From JAKAVK01 sp964419095 (GTDB taxonomy: Archaea; Micrarchaeota; Micrarchaeia; Micrarchaeales; CABMGC01): a stretch of DNA of 48,196 bases. Positions 33,104 through 41,869 of this stretch are shown here, in pieces. The stretch spans positions 1 through 48,196 of the forward strand of contig CAYQOG010000003.1 of assembly GCA_964419095.1 (NCBI GenBank), given 5' to 3'. Both the position numbers and the translations under genes were made by a program. The notes beneath the pieces are model-generated. The model was not told the DNA's origin, searched no databases, and worked only from the letters and a program-made list of their open reading frames with translations. The stretch's first letter is position 1, and every line of letters starts with the position of its first letter.

Positions 33104-33883
33104 TTACTCCGGCGCCAGGAACTTCAGGTAGACATAGGCTACGAATACTCCGACGATCATCACTCCGAGCAGGTAGAGAAGAGGCCTGTAGTTTCTGTAT
33201 ATGTTCGTGAAATATGCAAGCACCTCCTCCTGCGGTGACTGCGCGACTATGTACGAGAATGCGAAGCTGTTCAGCGGCTCCTGCGAATACCATGAGAAGA
33301 CTGTAGTGTTGGCATAGCTTCCCACGAAATTGGGCTTGGGGGTGTCGGGAAGCGGATAGAGCGCCACTATCTGGGAGTTCTTCGGTACCACGAAATTGAG
33401 CCGCTCGAGCTGCGCGAGCTCCTGACCGCTTGCAGTATGCTCGAAGTTGAGCACAGAGTCATTGAACACGTACTCGAACTTCCTCGGCGCTATCTCGTTT
33501 ACCGTTGTTACATTGTATACGTCATAGCTGAGTATGAGGTCTGATGCGCCTCCCTGCGAGGTGAGTATCAGCGCGGCGGGAAGGAATGTGAGATTGATAG
33601 CTCCACTCTTCGGGTTGAGTATGTGTTCCGTGAGAAGGGGCGTGTTGAGAAGCTGCTGCCAGTCGCTTATGCTGAGGTTGTAGGCGCCCCTGCTCGCCTC
33701 ATATTGGCTTATGGAGGATTTGCTGATGAAGACGCTGAAAGTTTCAATCACGCGTGCGCTTGTGCTGCCGTTGAGTATCACAGTCGTGTTGATTGCGGTG
33801 ATGTTGTATGATGCAGACGCAAACCCGAGCGGAAGCATGGCTAGCAAGGCAACGATTAGGATCTGCAGCCTTTGAATGCGCAT
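33104..33883 (-). CDS. Signal-anchored extracellular protein of unknown function
   Basis: 259 residues. Signal peptide (LQILIVALLAMLPLGFASA), an extracellular beta-rich domain with several N-x-S/T sequons (YNITAINTTVILNGS, NLSIS, NLTF), and one C-terminal membrane helix (LLYLLGVMIVGVFVAYVYL) with a short cytoplasmic end. Such proteins with one C-terminal anchor are common in archaeal envelopes; no family recognised. It is the first gene of the pheS-pheT transcript. GTG 33886 is possible one codon earlier. Confidence 0.75.
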   Translation of the reverse strand: MRIQRLQILIVALLAMLPLGFASASYNITAINTTVILNGSTSARVIETFSVFISKSSISQYEASRGAYNLSISDWQQLLNTPLLTEHILNPKSGAINLTFLPAALILTSQGGASDLILSYDVYNVTTVNEIAPRKFEYVFNDSVLNFEHTASGQELAQLERLNFVVPKNSQIVALYPLPDTPKPNFVGSYANTTVFSWYSQEPLNSFAFSYIVAQSPQEEVLAYFTNIYRNYRPLLYLLGVMIVGVFVAYVYLKFLAPE

Positions 33884-33969
33884 CACATTACTCTGTTGAA
33901 TATAAGCATTTAAAGGTTATGAGAAGCAGTTTGTCTGGAAAATCAGGGTTTTGCAATTGTCAATAAAAA

Positions 33970-33983
33970 GGCCTCAAGAGGCC
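33970..33983. promoter_or_regulatory. Palindrome between divergent promoters
   Basis: GGCCTC-AA-GAGGCC is a 14-bp inverted repeat between the divergent membrane-protein and uL30 genes, just upstream of the TATA box GCTTATATACC (33990-34000). It is a possible transcription factor site. Confidence 0.4.
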
Positions 33984-34029
33984 AAACATATGCTTATATA
34001 CCTTATCGGCAATACTATATCATTGTAAG

Positions 34030-34048
34030 ACGATGCGATTCGCATCGT
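34030..34048 (+). promoter_or_regulatory. Hairpin in the uL30 leader
   Basis: ACGATGCGA-T-TCGCATCGT forms an inverted repeat (8 bp with a 3-nt loop as RNA). If transcription begins about 25 nt after the TATA box at 33990-34000, this hairpin lies in the leader, 28 nt before the uL30 ATG. Ribosomal-protein leaders often hold autoregulatory sites. Confidence 0.5.
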
Positions 34049-34075
34049 GTTTATTTCTGGCAAAGGTCGCATTTT

Positions 34076-34501
34076 ATGGCTTCAGAAAACGATAACAAAT
34101 TACTCGCAGTCATACGGGTCCGCGGGAGGATAGGCGTCAGGCGCGACATCAACGAGACGCTTAGGAGGCTCAATCTCAAGCATCCGAACAACATGGTGTT
34201 ACTTGCAGCCAACGAAAGCAACATGGGCATGATCAAGAAGTGCAACGACTTCGTAACCTATGGGGAAGTGGATGCTGCACTAGTGGAGAAGATACTTACA
34301 AAGAAGGGCCTCAAGGCGAGCAAGGAGGACATTGCAGCGATAACAAGCGGTCAGAAGGCTGCGAGGGAGGTTCTCGCAATGCCGATAAGGCTGCACCCCC
34401 CCACGCACGGCTATGAAGGAACCAAGGTCTCCTTCAGCAGGAAGGGAGCTCTGGGGTATAGGGGCGCTGCAATAAGCAAACTCCTCTCAAGAATGTCTTG
34501 A
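34076..34501 (+). CDS. rpl30: Large ribosomal subunit protein uL30
   Basis: Archaeal uL30, 141 residues. N-terminal ferredoxin-like core (LLAVIRVRGRIGVRRDINET, RLNLKHPNNMVLL, NMGMIKKCNDFVTYGEVD) and archaeal C-terminal extension ending in HPPTHGYEGTKVSFSRKGAL. It begins the uL30-uL15 pair that closes the spc-type ribosomal operon in archaea; here secY does not follow. Confidence 0.95.
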   Translation: MASENDNKLLAVIRVRGRIGVRRDINETLRRLNLKHPNNMVLLAANESNMGMIKKCNDFVTYGEVDAALVEKILTKKGLKASKEDIAAITSGQKAAREVLAMPIRLHPPTHGYEGTKVSFSRKGALGYRGAAISKLLSRMS

Positions 34502-34508
34502 TGATTTT

Positions 34509-34907
34509 ATGGTACTAAGGACAAAGAAGAACAGGAAGTTCCTCGGTTCAAGGACGTGGGGCTGGGGAAACAAGAAGAACAACAGGGGCAGCGGCGCGCG
34601 GGGAGGAGTTGGGAGGGGGGGCAGGAAGAGCAAGTGGACCTATACCGTGAAATACGACAAGGAGAGGATACACACCCCGGGATTCGTGATGCCGCGAAGA
34701 GTCGTGCTCGATGAGATCAGCCTTGACAAGATCTCAGATATTGCAGAGGAGATGAAGGAGGAGAAGCCTACTGTTGAATTGAGAGGCTATAAGGTCCTCT
34801 CGAACGGCAGCCTCAGCAAGCCTGCAGTGATAAAGGCAATGGGCTTCACTGAAAAGGCAATGGAGAAGATAAAGCAGGCCGGAGGGGAAGCAGTCAAACT
34901 GGAATAA
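34509..34907 (+). CDS. rpl15: Large ribosomal subunit protein uL15
   Basis: Archaeal uL15, 132 residues. The Gly/Arg-rich N-terminus (KNRKFLGSRTWGWGNKKNNR, GSGARGGVGRGGRKSK) binds rRNA; the C-terminal domain ends ADIKQAGGEAVKLE-like (MEKIKQAGGEAVKLE). It follows uL30 by 7 nt. Its stop codon lies within a hairpin (34901-34920). In most archaea secY follows; here a glycosyltransferase does. Confidence 0.95.
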   Translation: MVLRTKKNRKFLGSRTWGWGNKKNNRGSGARGGVGRGGRKSKWTYTVKYDKERIHTPGFVMPRRVVLDEISLDKISDIAEEMKEEKPTVELRGYKVLSNGSLSKPAVIKAMGFTEKAMEKIKQAGGEAVKLE

Positions 34908-34920
34908 TCTCTATTATTCC
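34901..34920 (+). other. Hairpin spanning the uL15 stop codon
   Basis: GGAATAAT-CTCT-ATTATTCC is a perfect 8-bp stem with a 4-nt loop; the uL15 TAA (34905-34907) lies inside the left arm. It has no T-run, so it may be an RNA processing or stability element between the ribosomal genes and the glycosyltransferase. Confidence 0.45.
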
Positions 34921-34934
34921 GCCCGGGATATTTT

Positions 34935-36101
34935 ATGAAAAGCTTAAGGATCGCCTTTTACACTGATTCGTACTTGCCAGCAGTCGACGGCGTCGTCTCA
35001 TCAATGCTCAATTTCAAGGGCGAGCTTGAGCGAAGGGGCCACAAGGTCTACATATTCACAAGCGGCAGGCGCGGGCAGAGAAAGGAGAAGAACGTGATAG
35101 CGTATCCGGGTGTAAAGTTCCGACCTTATCCGCAATACAACGTGGCTCTCTTCCCATACAATTCAACATCGAAGCTGAAGGACCTTTCAATAGACATAAT
35201 ACATGCGCAGACGCCTTTCGTAATGGGGTTTGCGGGTCTTCTTGCCGCGAAGATAGGGCGGTATCCCATAACAAGCACATTCCACACCATGATAAACAAC
35301 AAGAGCGTCATCGAGGAATATTATCCGAGGAACAGGGGCCTCAAGGACCTCACGAAGAAATACCTCTGGATGTACACCAAGTTCTTCTACAGCAAGAGCA
35401 ATCTCACAATAGCCCCTACAAATTCAATACTCCAGTACCTTGCACAGCACGGAATAAGGAACACGCAGGTTGTGCCTAACAGCGTCGATACCAAGTCTTT
35501 CAGCGAAAAAGTCGGCGGGAACGGCGTCAGATCAAAACTCCATATCAAGGACAAGGAGAAGATGGTGCTTTACCTAGGAAGGATGAGCCGCGAGAAGCGT
35601 CTCGACGTCATGCTAAAGGCATGCAAAGTCCTAGTGAAGAAAGGGGAGAAGGTAAAATTCGTCTTCGGGGGCCATGGACCTTCCGAGGAATACTACAAGA
35701 ACCTTGCGCTCAGGCTCGGGATACAGGATCACGTGACCTTTATGGGCTTCGTGGACAAGAAGACGCTGCCCCATCTCTACGCGGCTGCCGACGCCTTCTG
35801 CATGCCCTCAACCTTTGAGACCCAGGGGATAGTATGCCTTGAGGCGATGGCGAGCGGGAAGCCGGTCATAGGCGCGGATTACCTCGCGCTGAAGGACCTG
35901 ATAAAGAACGGGAAGAACGGGGAGCGCTTCGCCCCGGGCAATTATACCTCGTGTGCGAAGAAAATAGAAAGGGTTTTAAATAGTCCTGAGGCATATAGAA
36001 GGAATGCTATTGATACAGCAAGAGAATTCTCCGTGGAGAAGACGACCGATCGGCTGCTAGATGCTTATAATTTTGTCTTATCAAAATGGGCGATGTACTG
36101 A
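34935..36101 (+). CDS. GT4-family glycosyltransferase
   Basis: GT-B fold glycosyltransferase of 388 residues. The N-terminal domain opens IAFYTDSYLPAVDGVVSSML with the acceptor-side GVV loop; the C-terminal nucleotide-sugar domain has VLYLGRMSREKRLDVML, FGGHGPSEE, and the E-x7-E region STFETQGIVCLEAMASGKPV. It resembles enzymes adding glucose or mannose to lipids (1,2-diacylglycerol glucosyltransferases and PimB-like), so glycolipid or surface-glycan synthesis is likely. The last 16 nt overlap the next gene. Confidence 0.9.
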   Translation: MKSLRIAFYTDSYLPAVDGVVSSMLNFKGELERRGHKVYIFTSGRRGQRKEKNVIAYPGVKFRPYPQYNVALFPYNSTSKLKDLSIDIIHAQTPFVMGFAGLLAAKIGRYPITSTFHTMINNKSVIEEYYPRNRGLKDLTKKYLWMYTKFFYSKSNLTIAPTNSILQYLAQHGIRNTQVVPNSVDTKSFSEKVGGNGVRSKLHIKDKEKMVLYLGRMSREKRLDVMLKACKVLVKKGEKVKFVFGGHGPSEEYYKNLALRLGIQDHVTFMGFVDKKTLPHLYAAADAFCMPSTFETQGIVCLEAMASGKPVIGADYLALKDLIKNGKNGERFAPGNYTSCAKKIERVLNSPEAYRRNAIDTAREFSVEKTTDRLLDAYNFVLSKWAMY

Positions 36102-36775
36102 CTGAGGAAAGCGGAAGGAAAGAAAGCATAAATACACAACCTACAGCCGCAGCGCCTGCCAAGGCAGCTGCCCCCGCGCCTCATGCAAGCAGCCCTGAAA
36201 ACGCAAAGATGGACGAGATACGCAAGAGCATAGACGATGAGAAGAAGAAGATACCTCCGCTCATCGACAGCGTAAAGAGGGCAAGGCACAGGCTTTCATA
36301 CAAGCTTGCGGAGAGGGCCGCCGTTGCAAAGCTCGCGGCAGCGAGCAAGGACAACACCAAAGAGATAGGCTACCTGAGGAGGAGGAAGGAGAGCATGGAG
36401 TTCAGGATCGCCACAGAGGCATTCACGCTTGAGAAGGAGAAGGATCTTATAAGGAAGAAGAATGAGATAGAGGCGCAGTTGAATGATGCCTTGAAGAGCT
36501 ACAGGCTGAAGAGGAAAGTGCAGTACGTAGACAAGGACATAGAGGACCTCACGAAGAGCATACAGGAGATAGAATCGAAGATAGCCGAGGTTGACAGGAA
36601 GCTCGATGAACTATATTCGAATCTCAGGCACATGACAGGACAGATGCGCAGGGCAAGACCGCGACAGGAGAGGAAGGCCGTTGAGCCGAAGCAGGCGGAG
36701 ATAAGCCTTGCTGACATTGCGATCATAAAGGACAATACTTCTTCAAAACATAACGGAAACAATGACGGTGAGTGA
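36086..36775 (+). CDS. Archaeal coiled-coil protein
   Basis: 229 residues. An Ala/Pro-rich disordered N-terminus (about 17-38) is followed by a long, highly charged coiled coil (about 40-190; e.g. MDEIRKSIDDEKKKIPPLID, DIEDLTKSIQEIESKIAEVD) and a short tail (ISLADIAII). This matches the uncharacterised archaeal coiled-coil family (COG1340-like). It overlaps the glycosyltransferase by 16 nt and the ribonuclease gene region at its stop, so translation is coupled on both sides. Confidence 0.75.
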   Translation: MGDVLTEESGRKESINTQPTAAAPAKAAAPAPHASSPENAKMDEIRKSIDDEKKKIPPLIDSVKRARHRLSYKLAERAAVAKLAAASKDNTKEIGYLRRRKESMEFRIATEAFTLEKEKDLIRKKNEIEAQLNDALKSYRLKRKVQYVDKDIEDLTKSIQEIESKIAEVDRKLDELYSNLRHMTGQMRRARPRQERKAVEPKQAEISLADIAIIKDNTSSKHNGNNDGE

Positions 36776-36777
36776 TT

Positions 36778-38091
36778 TTGAAGCTAACATTCTATGGCGC
36801 AGCTGGGGAAGTGGGAAGGAGCTGCATCATGGTTGAATCCAATGACACGCGAATACTTCTTGATGCAGGGATCAAACTCGGCGAGCAGATAGAGCTGCCA
36901 CTGATTCCGGACAGCGAGCTCAGGAAGGTTGACGGTATAGTCGTAAGCCATGCGCACCTGGACCACAGCGGATTCCTTCCGCACGTCTACAGCAACGGAT
37001 ACGACGGCTATATGTATGCTACAAAACCAACATTCGAGCTTACAAATGTACTCATAAGCGATTATATTCGCATCTCGAATCCTGAGAGCATAAAGAAGGA
37101 GGGCGTTGCAAAGATGATGAAGCGCGCCAAGCTCTTCGAGTATCACGAGGAGTTCAAGATAAAGAACCTCACGATAAAGCTGATTCCTGCGGGACACATT
37201 CTCGGCAGCGCCATGATAGAGGTGAGCGACGGGAGAAAGAGGCTGCTCTACACGGGCGACGTCAACTTCAGGAGCACGCGCCTCCTTGATGCGGCATACG
37301 TAGAGAATCTCAATGCGGATATACTGATAACCGAATCGACGTACGCGGGAGAGAAAGACATCTGGGAAGGAGAGAAGAAGGTTGCAGACGCGATGGTCGC
37401 GAGCATAAACGACACCCTGAAACAGGGAGGCAAGGTCATAATTCCGGCATTCGCAGTAGGAAGGGCGCAGGAGACCCTGCTTCTTCTCGACGACTACATG
37501 AGATCGGGCATACTTCCAAAAACTCCGATATACATGGATGGGATGATCGGCAAAGCCATGCGCATACACAGGCATAATGTGATTTACTGCAGGGACGAGC
37601 TGCAGAAGAGGATCCTCCTGAACGATGACGATCCTTTCAAGAGCAAGAACTTTAACAATGTGACCACGCGCCAGCAACGGAGCAGGATAATGGGCGGACA
37701 GGAGAACAGCATAGTGGTGACGACAAGCGGAATGATAACCGGAGGGCCGATAGTGAAGTACCTTGAGCTCTGCGGCAACGATCCTAAGAACAAGCTGATA
37801 CTTGTCGGTTATCAGGCCAAGGGAACGAAGGGAAGGCAGCTCCTGGAAGGTGCGAAGGAGATATTCCTGGAAGGGCACAAAGTCAGGATAAGTATGGCAG
37901 TGGAGCGATTCCATCTATCTGCACACGCGGACAGGAGGCAGCTCATGAGCTTCATAGGAAGGATACACGGGCTCAAGAATATATTCATAGTCCACGGAGA
38001 GCCGGGAAAGGCAAAGGAGTTTGCAGAAGCGTTGAGCGATAAGTACACCGCAGTCGCACCGGTAATAGGCAGCGATTACACAGTGGAGTAG
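36778..38091 (+). CDS. Beta-CASP metallo-beta-lactamase ribonuclease
   Basis: 437 residues, RNA-processing nuclease of the CPSF73/RNase J superfamily. Motifs: SHAHLDHSG (motif 2), PAGHILGSAM (motif 3), TGDVN (motif 4), then beta-CASP motif A (TESTYAG), B (PAFAVGRAQE) and C (HLSAHADRRQ). The absence of N-terminal KH domains fits the aCPSF2-like group. GTG 36772 overlaps the upstream stop, but GGTGA (36767-36771) sits 6 nt before TTG 36778, which I use. Confidence 0.92.
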   Translation: MKLTFYGAAGEVGRSCIMVESNDTRILLDAGIKLGEQIELPLIPDSELRKVDGIVVSHAHLDHSGFLPHVYSNGYDGYMYATKPTFELTNVLISDYIRISNPESIKKEGVAKMMKRAKLFEYHEEFKIKNLTIKLIPAGHILGSAMIEVSDGRKRLLYTGDVNFRSTRLLDAAYVENLNADILITESTYAGEKDIWEGEKKVADAMVASINDTLKQGGKVIIPAFAVGRAQETLLLLDDYMRSGILPKTPIYMDGMIGKAMRIHRHNVIYCRDELQKRILLNDDDPFKSKNFNNVTTRQQRSRIMGGQENSIVVTTSGMITGGPIVKYLELCGNDPKNKLILVGYQAKGTKGRQLLEGAKEIFLEGHKVRISMAVERFHLSAHADRRQLMSFIGRIHGLKNIFIVHGEPGKAKEFAEALSDKYTAVAPVIGSDYTVE

Positions 38092-38094
38092 CAT

Positions 38095-38388
38095 TTATCC
38101 TCTTTCTACCACGAACTTGTCATACTGTTTTGCATCTTTTGGAAAGCGGTCGTTTTCCTCTCCGAAAGTTTCAATGTGCCTGACCTGCGGTCCGTTAGGC
38201 ATGTCGACGCTTATCGCATCCTTGAAAAGTTCAAGCACATTCTCTTCTGCTTCTGCGACTATGTGCACGCTTCCGTCCTCCATGTTCTTCACCATGCCCT
38301 TAATCTTGTAACGTTCGGCGGCCCTTCTTACCAGATATCTGTACCCTACGCCCTGAACGAATCCATGCACAATCAGAAATACCTTCAT
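38095..38388 (-). CDS. acyP: Acylphosphatase
   Basis: 97 residues. The phosphate-binding loop GFVQGVGYR with catalytic R17 and the catalytic N35 in GMVKNMEDGSV are both present, with a normal ferredoxin-like length. It hydrolyses acyl phosphates. The frame is open 54 nt further upstream, but homology begins at MKVFLIVHG and a TATA-like CATTATAATAG lies about 30 nt before this ATG. It meets the ribonuclease gene tail-to-tail. Confidence 0.93.
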   Translation of the reverse strand: MKVFLIVHGFVQGVGYRYLVRRAAERYKIKGMVKNMEDGSVHIVAEAEENVLELFKDAISVDMPNGPQVRHIETFGEENDRFPKDAKQYDKFVVERG

Positions 38389-38471
38389 GCTCACAGCTTT
38401 ATGCGACAAACTATTATAATGTTGGCTGCATAAAGTCTTCAATTCTGATTTCTCTTTGTAAGTGATGCGCT

Positions 38472-39659
38472 ATGGAAACAGAGATCAATACCAATGCAAA
38501 ACCTTCTGTAGTCCTGAGCGTTTCTGACAAGCTCATGATGCTCAGGGGCATGTTCAGTTCCGATTATTACATAAAATCGGTGCGGCCCATGATGTACAAA
38601 AAGGCCGGCGGAGACCCTGAAAGGGTACAGGAACTCGTTCTCAACGCATTGGCATCCAACAATTCAGGCCTTTCGCTTGTCTCGCGCCTCTTCAGCACAC
38701 CGCCTGAGCTGGAGATAGAGGTCAACGGGCGCAAAATCATCCCTTTCGGCACAGCTGCAGGCCTTGACAAGACCGGCGATGCAATGCTCCCGCTTTCAAG
38801 GTTCTTCGGATTCCTCGAGCCAGGAACAGTCATAGTCAATCCAAGAGAAGGAAACGCAAGGCCGAGGGTTGCGACCGACGATCCGAATCTTGACATATAC
38901 AACGCGCAGGGGTTTCCGAGCAAGGGACTCGATTACTTCCTCAAGAACATTATCGAATACAGGAAACAGAAGGGAAATGCGGCAGTATACGTCAGCATAT
39001 GCGGCATGCCGATCTCAAGGCAGAATGCAGTTGAGCTTGCAATGAGCGAGATGAAAACCCTGCTGAAGAGCCTTGAGCCTTATGTAGACGGGTTTGTATG
39101 GAACTGCGCATCTCCCAATACCGAGGCGCTAAAGACATTGAGGGATCCGCAGATATTCTCGGACACATCGGCGCTGATGAAAGAGCTTGCTCCCGGCAAG
39201 TTGCGGCTCGTGAAGATCTGGCCTTATGAAGCTGGAGAACGGGAATCTACATTCAAGGTATTGGACGGCTTTATCGAAGGCGGAGGGCATGGCATCGTTA
39301 CAACGAACACCAAGATGTTTCCAAAGGAGCAGGTGCCAATGGCGAATTGGGGATACAAGTCTGCAGGAAGGAGCGGCAAGTTTCTCAAGGAGTACAGGCT
39401 GCGCAGCGTAAAGGATCTTCGCGAATCATTCCCTGATTCATTCATTGTGGCAGCAGGGGGCATCTATGACGGCGATGACGCTTACGAGACTTTCAAGCTT
39501 GGCGCGGACATGCTGGAAGGCTACACCCCTTATGCCTTTTATGGGATTGGGTTGCTAAAGGATATAGAGAAAAAGGTCCTTGAGAACCTGAGGAAGGAAG
39601 GGTATTCGAACCTCAAGGAAATGATGGCAGCAACGAAACATGCAAAGGTGCAACGATGA
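38472..39659 (+). CDS. pyrD: Dihydroorotate dehydrogenase, class 2-like
   Basis: FMN flavoprotein, fourth step of UMP synthesis, 395 residues. FMN and substrate motifs: FGTAAGLDKTGDAM, NPREGNARPR, YNAQGFPSKGLDYF, WNCASPNTEAL (catalytic Ser region) and VAAGGIYDGDDAYE. The N-terminal helical extension and serine-type active site fit the quinone-linked class 2. It is followed by pyrC with a 4-nt ATGA overlap. GATG lies shortly before the ATG. Confidence 0.88.
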   Translation: METEINTNAKPSVVLSVSDKLMMLRGMFSSDYYIKSVRPMMYKKAGGDPERVQELVLNALASNNSGLSLVSRLFSTPPELEIEVNGRKIIPFGTAAGLDKTGDAMLPLSRFFGFLEPGTVIVNPREGNARPRVATDDPNLDIYNAQGFPSKGLDYFLKNIIEYRKQKGNAAVYVSICGMPISRQNAVELAMSEMKTLLKSLEPYVDGFVWNCASPNTEALKTLRDPQIFSDTSALMKELAPGKLRLVKIWPYEAGERESTFKVLDGFIEGGGHGIVTTNTKMFPKEQVPMANWGYKSAGRSGKFLKEYRLRSVKDLRESFPDSFIVAAGGIYDGDDAYETFKLGADMLEGYTPYAFYGIGLLKDIEKKVLENLRKEGYSNLKEMMAATKHAKVQR

Positions 39660-40639
39660 GCGAGAAGCACATAGACCCTCATGTGCATTGCAGGGATTGG
39701 GAGCAGTCTTACAAGGCTACTATAAGATCTGTTACTGATATCGCGCGGAGCCAGGGAGTGGTTGCGTTCATAGACATGCCGAATACAAGCCCTGCGATAA
39801 CAACCGCAGAGCTTGTGGACAGAAGGCTTGAAACCGCGAAGAGGGAGGGATGCCTTGAGGGCTACTATCTCAACATAGGAGCTACAAGGAATCCGGACCA
39901 GATAAGGGAGGCAGTGAAAATAATCGACGAGAATCCAAAGGTCGCAGGCATGAAGCTCTATGCTGGCAAGTCCGTAGGAGAGCTTGAGGTGCCTGACGAG
40001 CAGGGGCAGAGGATCGTTTACAAGACTCTGGCAGAAGTAGGATACAAGGGCGTCATATCTGTGCACTGCGAAAAGGAGAGCATGTTCAAAATGGGAGCAT
40101 GGGATATGACAATCCCAAGCACATGGGGAGTTGCGAGGCCGCGTGAGGCTGAAGTTGAATCGGTCAGGGAACAAATAGCAATGATGCTCGAATTCAAAGT
40201 CCAGGCGCACATGCACGTGTGCCACATCTCAGTGCCAGAATCGGTAATGCTTGTGGACGGCGCAAGGAATGACATTTTTATAAGCTGCGGCGCCACGCCG
40301 CATCACCTGACGCTTTCCTCGGAGGGCCTGCTTACTGTGCTTAACCTTGAGTCAAAGGTGAATCCGCCTATAAGACCTCACTCAGACATGAGAAAACTCA
40401 GGCAACTGCTCAAGGCGGGAAAGATAGATATGATAGAGACGGACCATGCGCCCCATGCGCCGGAAGAGAAGGTTTACAATCCTAACAAGCCAAACGCATC
40501 TTACATGTCGGGAATTCCGAGCCTCAACAACTACAGGACTCTCCTTGACGGCTTGATGGAGAATGGTTTTACGGAAGGGCAGATAGGCAAGATAACTTAC
40601 GAGAACGTAAAGAAGGTATTTACAAAGATAACGGAATGA
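39656..40639 (+). CDS. pyrC: Dihydroorotase
   Basis: Amidohydrolase, third step of pyrimidine synthesis, 327 residues. Metal ligands appear in HVHCRD (9-14), MKLYAG (K100, possible carbamylated lysine), SVHCEK (H137), HMHVCH and TDHAPH. HVHCRD has Cys where many have Leu. It overlaps pyrD by 4 nt, so steps three and four are made together; the other pyr genes are not in the window. Confidence 0.92.
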   Translation: MSEKHIDPHVHCRDWEQSYKATIRSVTDIARSQGVVAFIDMPNTSPAITTAELVDRRLETAKREGCLEGYYLNIGATRNPDQIREAVKIIDENPKVAGMKLYAGKSVGELEVPDEQGQRIVYKTLAEVGYKGVISVHCEKESMFKMGAWDMTIPSTWGVARPREAEVESVREQIAMMLEFKVQAHMHVCHISVPESVMLVDGARNDIFISCGATPHHLTLSSEGLLTVLNLESKVNPPIRPHSDMRKLRQLLKAGKIDMIETDHAPHAPEEKVYNPNKPNASYMSGIPSLNNYRTLLDGLMENGFTEGQIGKITYENVKKVFTKITE

Positions 40640-40641
40640 TT

Positions 40642-41307
40642 TCAGAGTCCTTTCCACTCCTTGTAGAACGTATCCAGGTACTTCTTCATGAATTCCTCCC
40701 TTTCTTTTGCGATCTCCTTTCCTGTCTTTGTGTTCATCTGGCCCCGCAGGAGGAATAGTTTCTCGTAGAAGTGGTTCACTGTGGTTGATTTTGCATGGGC
40801 TTTCCTGAAATGCTCAAAGTTCTTGTAAGCCATTGGCCTTATTTTGGGATTGTAGAGCTCCCTGCCCTTTGAGCCTCCGTATGCGAACGCCCTTGCGATG
40901 CCTATCGCACCGAGCGCATCTATCCTGTCGGCATCCTGTACTATCATGCCCTCTTTCGTATCAAGGACTTTTCCGAATCCGCCTTTGAAAGAGATATTAT
41001 CGACTATGTAGCATACTTTTCCTATTGTCTTTTCGTTGACTTTAAGTTTCCTGAGCAATGACTTTGCAACTCTTCCGCCTTTTTCAGTATCCCCGTTGCT
41101 GAATTTCCAGTCTGCAACGTCGTGAAGAAGGGCTGCAAGCTGCACTTCGAATATACCTGCGCTTTTCTCGCGCCTGGCTATGTAGAGTGCATTTCTCCAT
41201 ACACGATAGACGTGCCACCAGTCATGTCCCGTGCCTTCTCCCTCCATCCTTGCTTTAATCTGCTGGGCCAATATCGCAACTGTCCTCTTTTCCTTTGAGC
41301 TCTCCAC
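40642..41307 (-). CDS. HD-domain phosphohydrolase
   Basis: 221 residues. Metal ligands of the HD fold are visible: HDWWHVYRVW (H28, H32), LLHDVADWK (H62, D63) and QDADRIDALGAIGIARA. This order matches the YpgQ/YedJ group of small HD hydrolases, some of which hydrolyse nucleoside triphosphates. It converges with pyrC (2-nt gap). The physiological substrate is unknown. Confidence 0.88.
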   Translation of the reverse strand: MESSKEKRTVAILAQQIKARMEGEGTGHDWWHVYRVWRNALYIARREKSAGIFEVQLAALLHDVADWKFSNGDTEKGGRVAKSLLRKLKVNEKTIGKVCYIVDNISFKGGFGKVLDTKEGMIVQDADRIDALGAIGIARAFAYGGSKGRELYNPKIRPMAYKNFEHFRKAHAKSTTVNHFYEKLFLLRGQMNTKTGKEIAKEREEFMKKYLDTFYKEWKGL

Positions 41308-41456
41308 GCTACCGGATTATCTTTGGAGGCATCTTTTAATATTAGGATATGCAGGTTCTTTGATATGATCGGTTTTGAGAGCACAAAACGCAAGAAACGT
41401 TTATATAGAACCTCCTTCAATTTGTATCGTTTCCTTGCAAGTGAAAGTGAATTATA

Positions 41457-41783
41457 ATGAGTTCTAGTTTCAGGCAGCCGGTTGATAAGAAAGCCAGATC
41501 AGAGCAGGAAGACCCTACGCTCAAGCTTGCCGTGCTTCGGGACAGGATGAGCGCAATGCTGCGCGTTACATTGTCGGATGTTGCAGAGCGCACTGAGCTT
41601 GCAGCCGACGCAGGGCAGATCAAGCGCAGGCTGGGCATGCCGATACTCGATATGCAACGAGAGAAAGTTGTGATTGAAGAGGCAGGAAAGTACGCAGAGA
41701 CTCTGGGACTTTCCAAGGAGGAGGGGGAGGAATTGGCGCTTCTGGTCATTAGAATCGCAAGGCGCAGGCAGGAGGAGGCTTAG
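41457..41783 (+). CDS. aroQ: Stand-alone AroQ-type chorismate mutase
   Basis: 108 residues, all helical. Aligned without gaps to the E. coli AroQ domain from memory, R28, R45, K56, D65, R68, E69 and Q105 fall at the spacings of the active-site R11, R28, K39, D48, R51, E52 and Q88. It converts chorismate to prephenate. No other shikimate gene is nearby. A TATA box (GTTTATATAG, about 41399-41408) and GTGA before the ATG support the start. The disordered first 20 residues are an extra tail. Confidence 0.85.
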   Translation: MSSSFRQPVDKKARSEQEDPTLKLAVLRDRMSAMLRVTLSDVAERTELAADAGQIKRRLGMPILDMQREKVVIEEAGKYAETLGLSKEEGEELALLVIRIARRRQEEA

Positions 41784-41869
41784 GGCCTCTTCATCAGCAC
41801 CGGGACTTTCGCGGTGACGCAGAAGACGAAGGATGTCAAGGCGGCAGCAGCATAGGTTTTGATTGCGAA

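Noticed and set aside
36784..37914. 376-residue minus-strand frame opposite the beta-CASP nuclease
   Set aside because: The plus-strand frame has all catalytic motifs; the long antisense frame is a by-product of codon bias.
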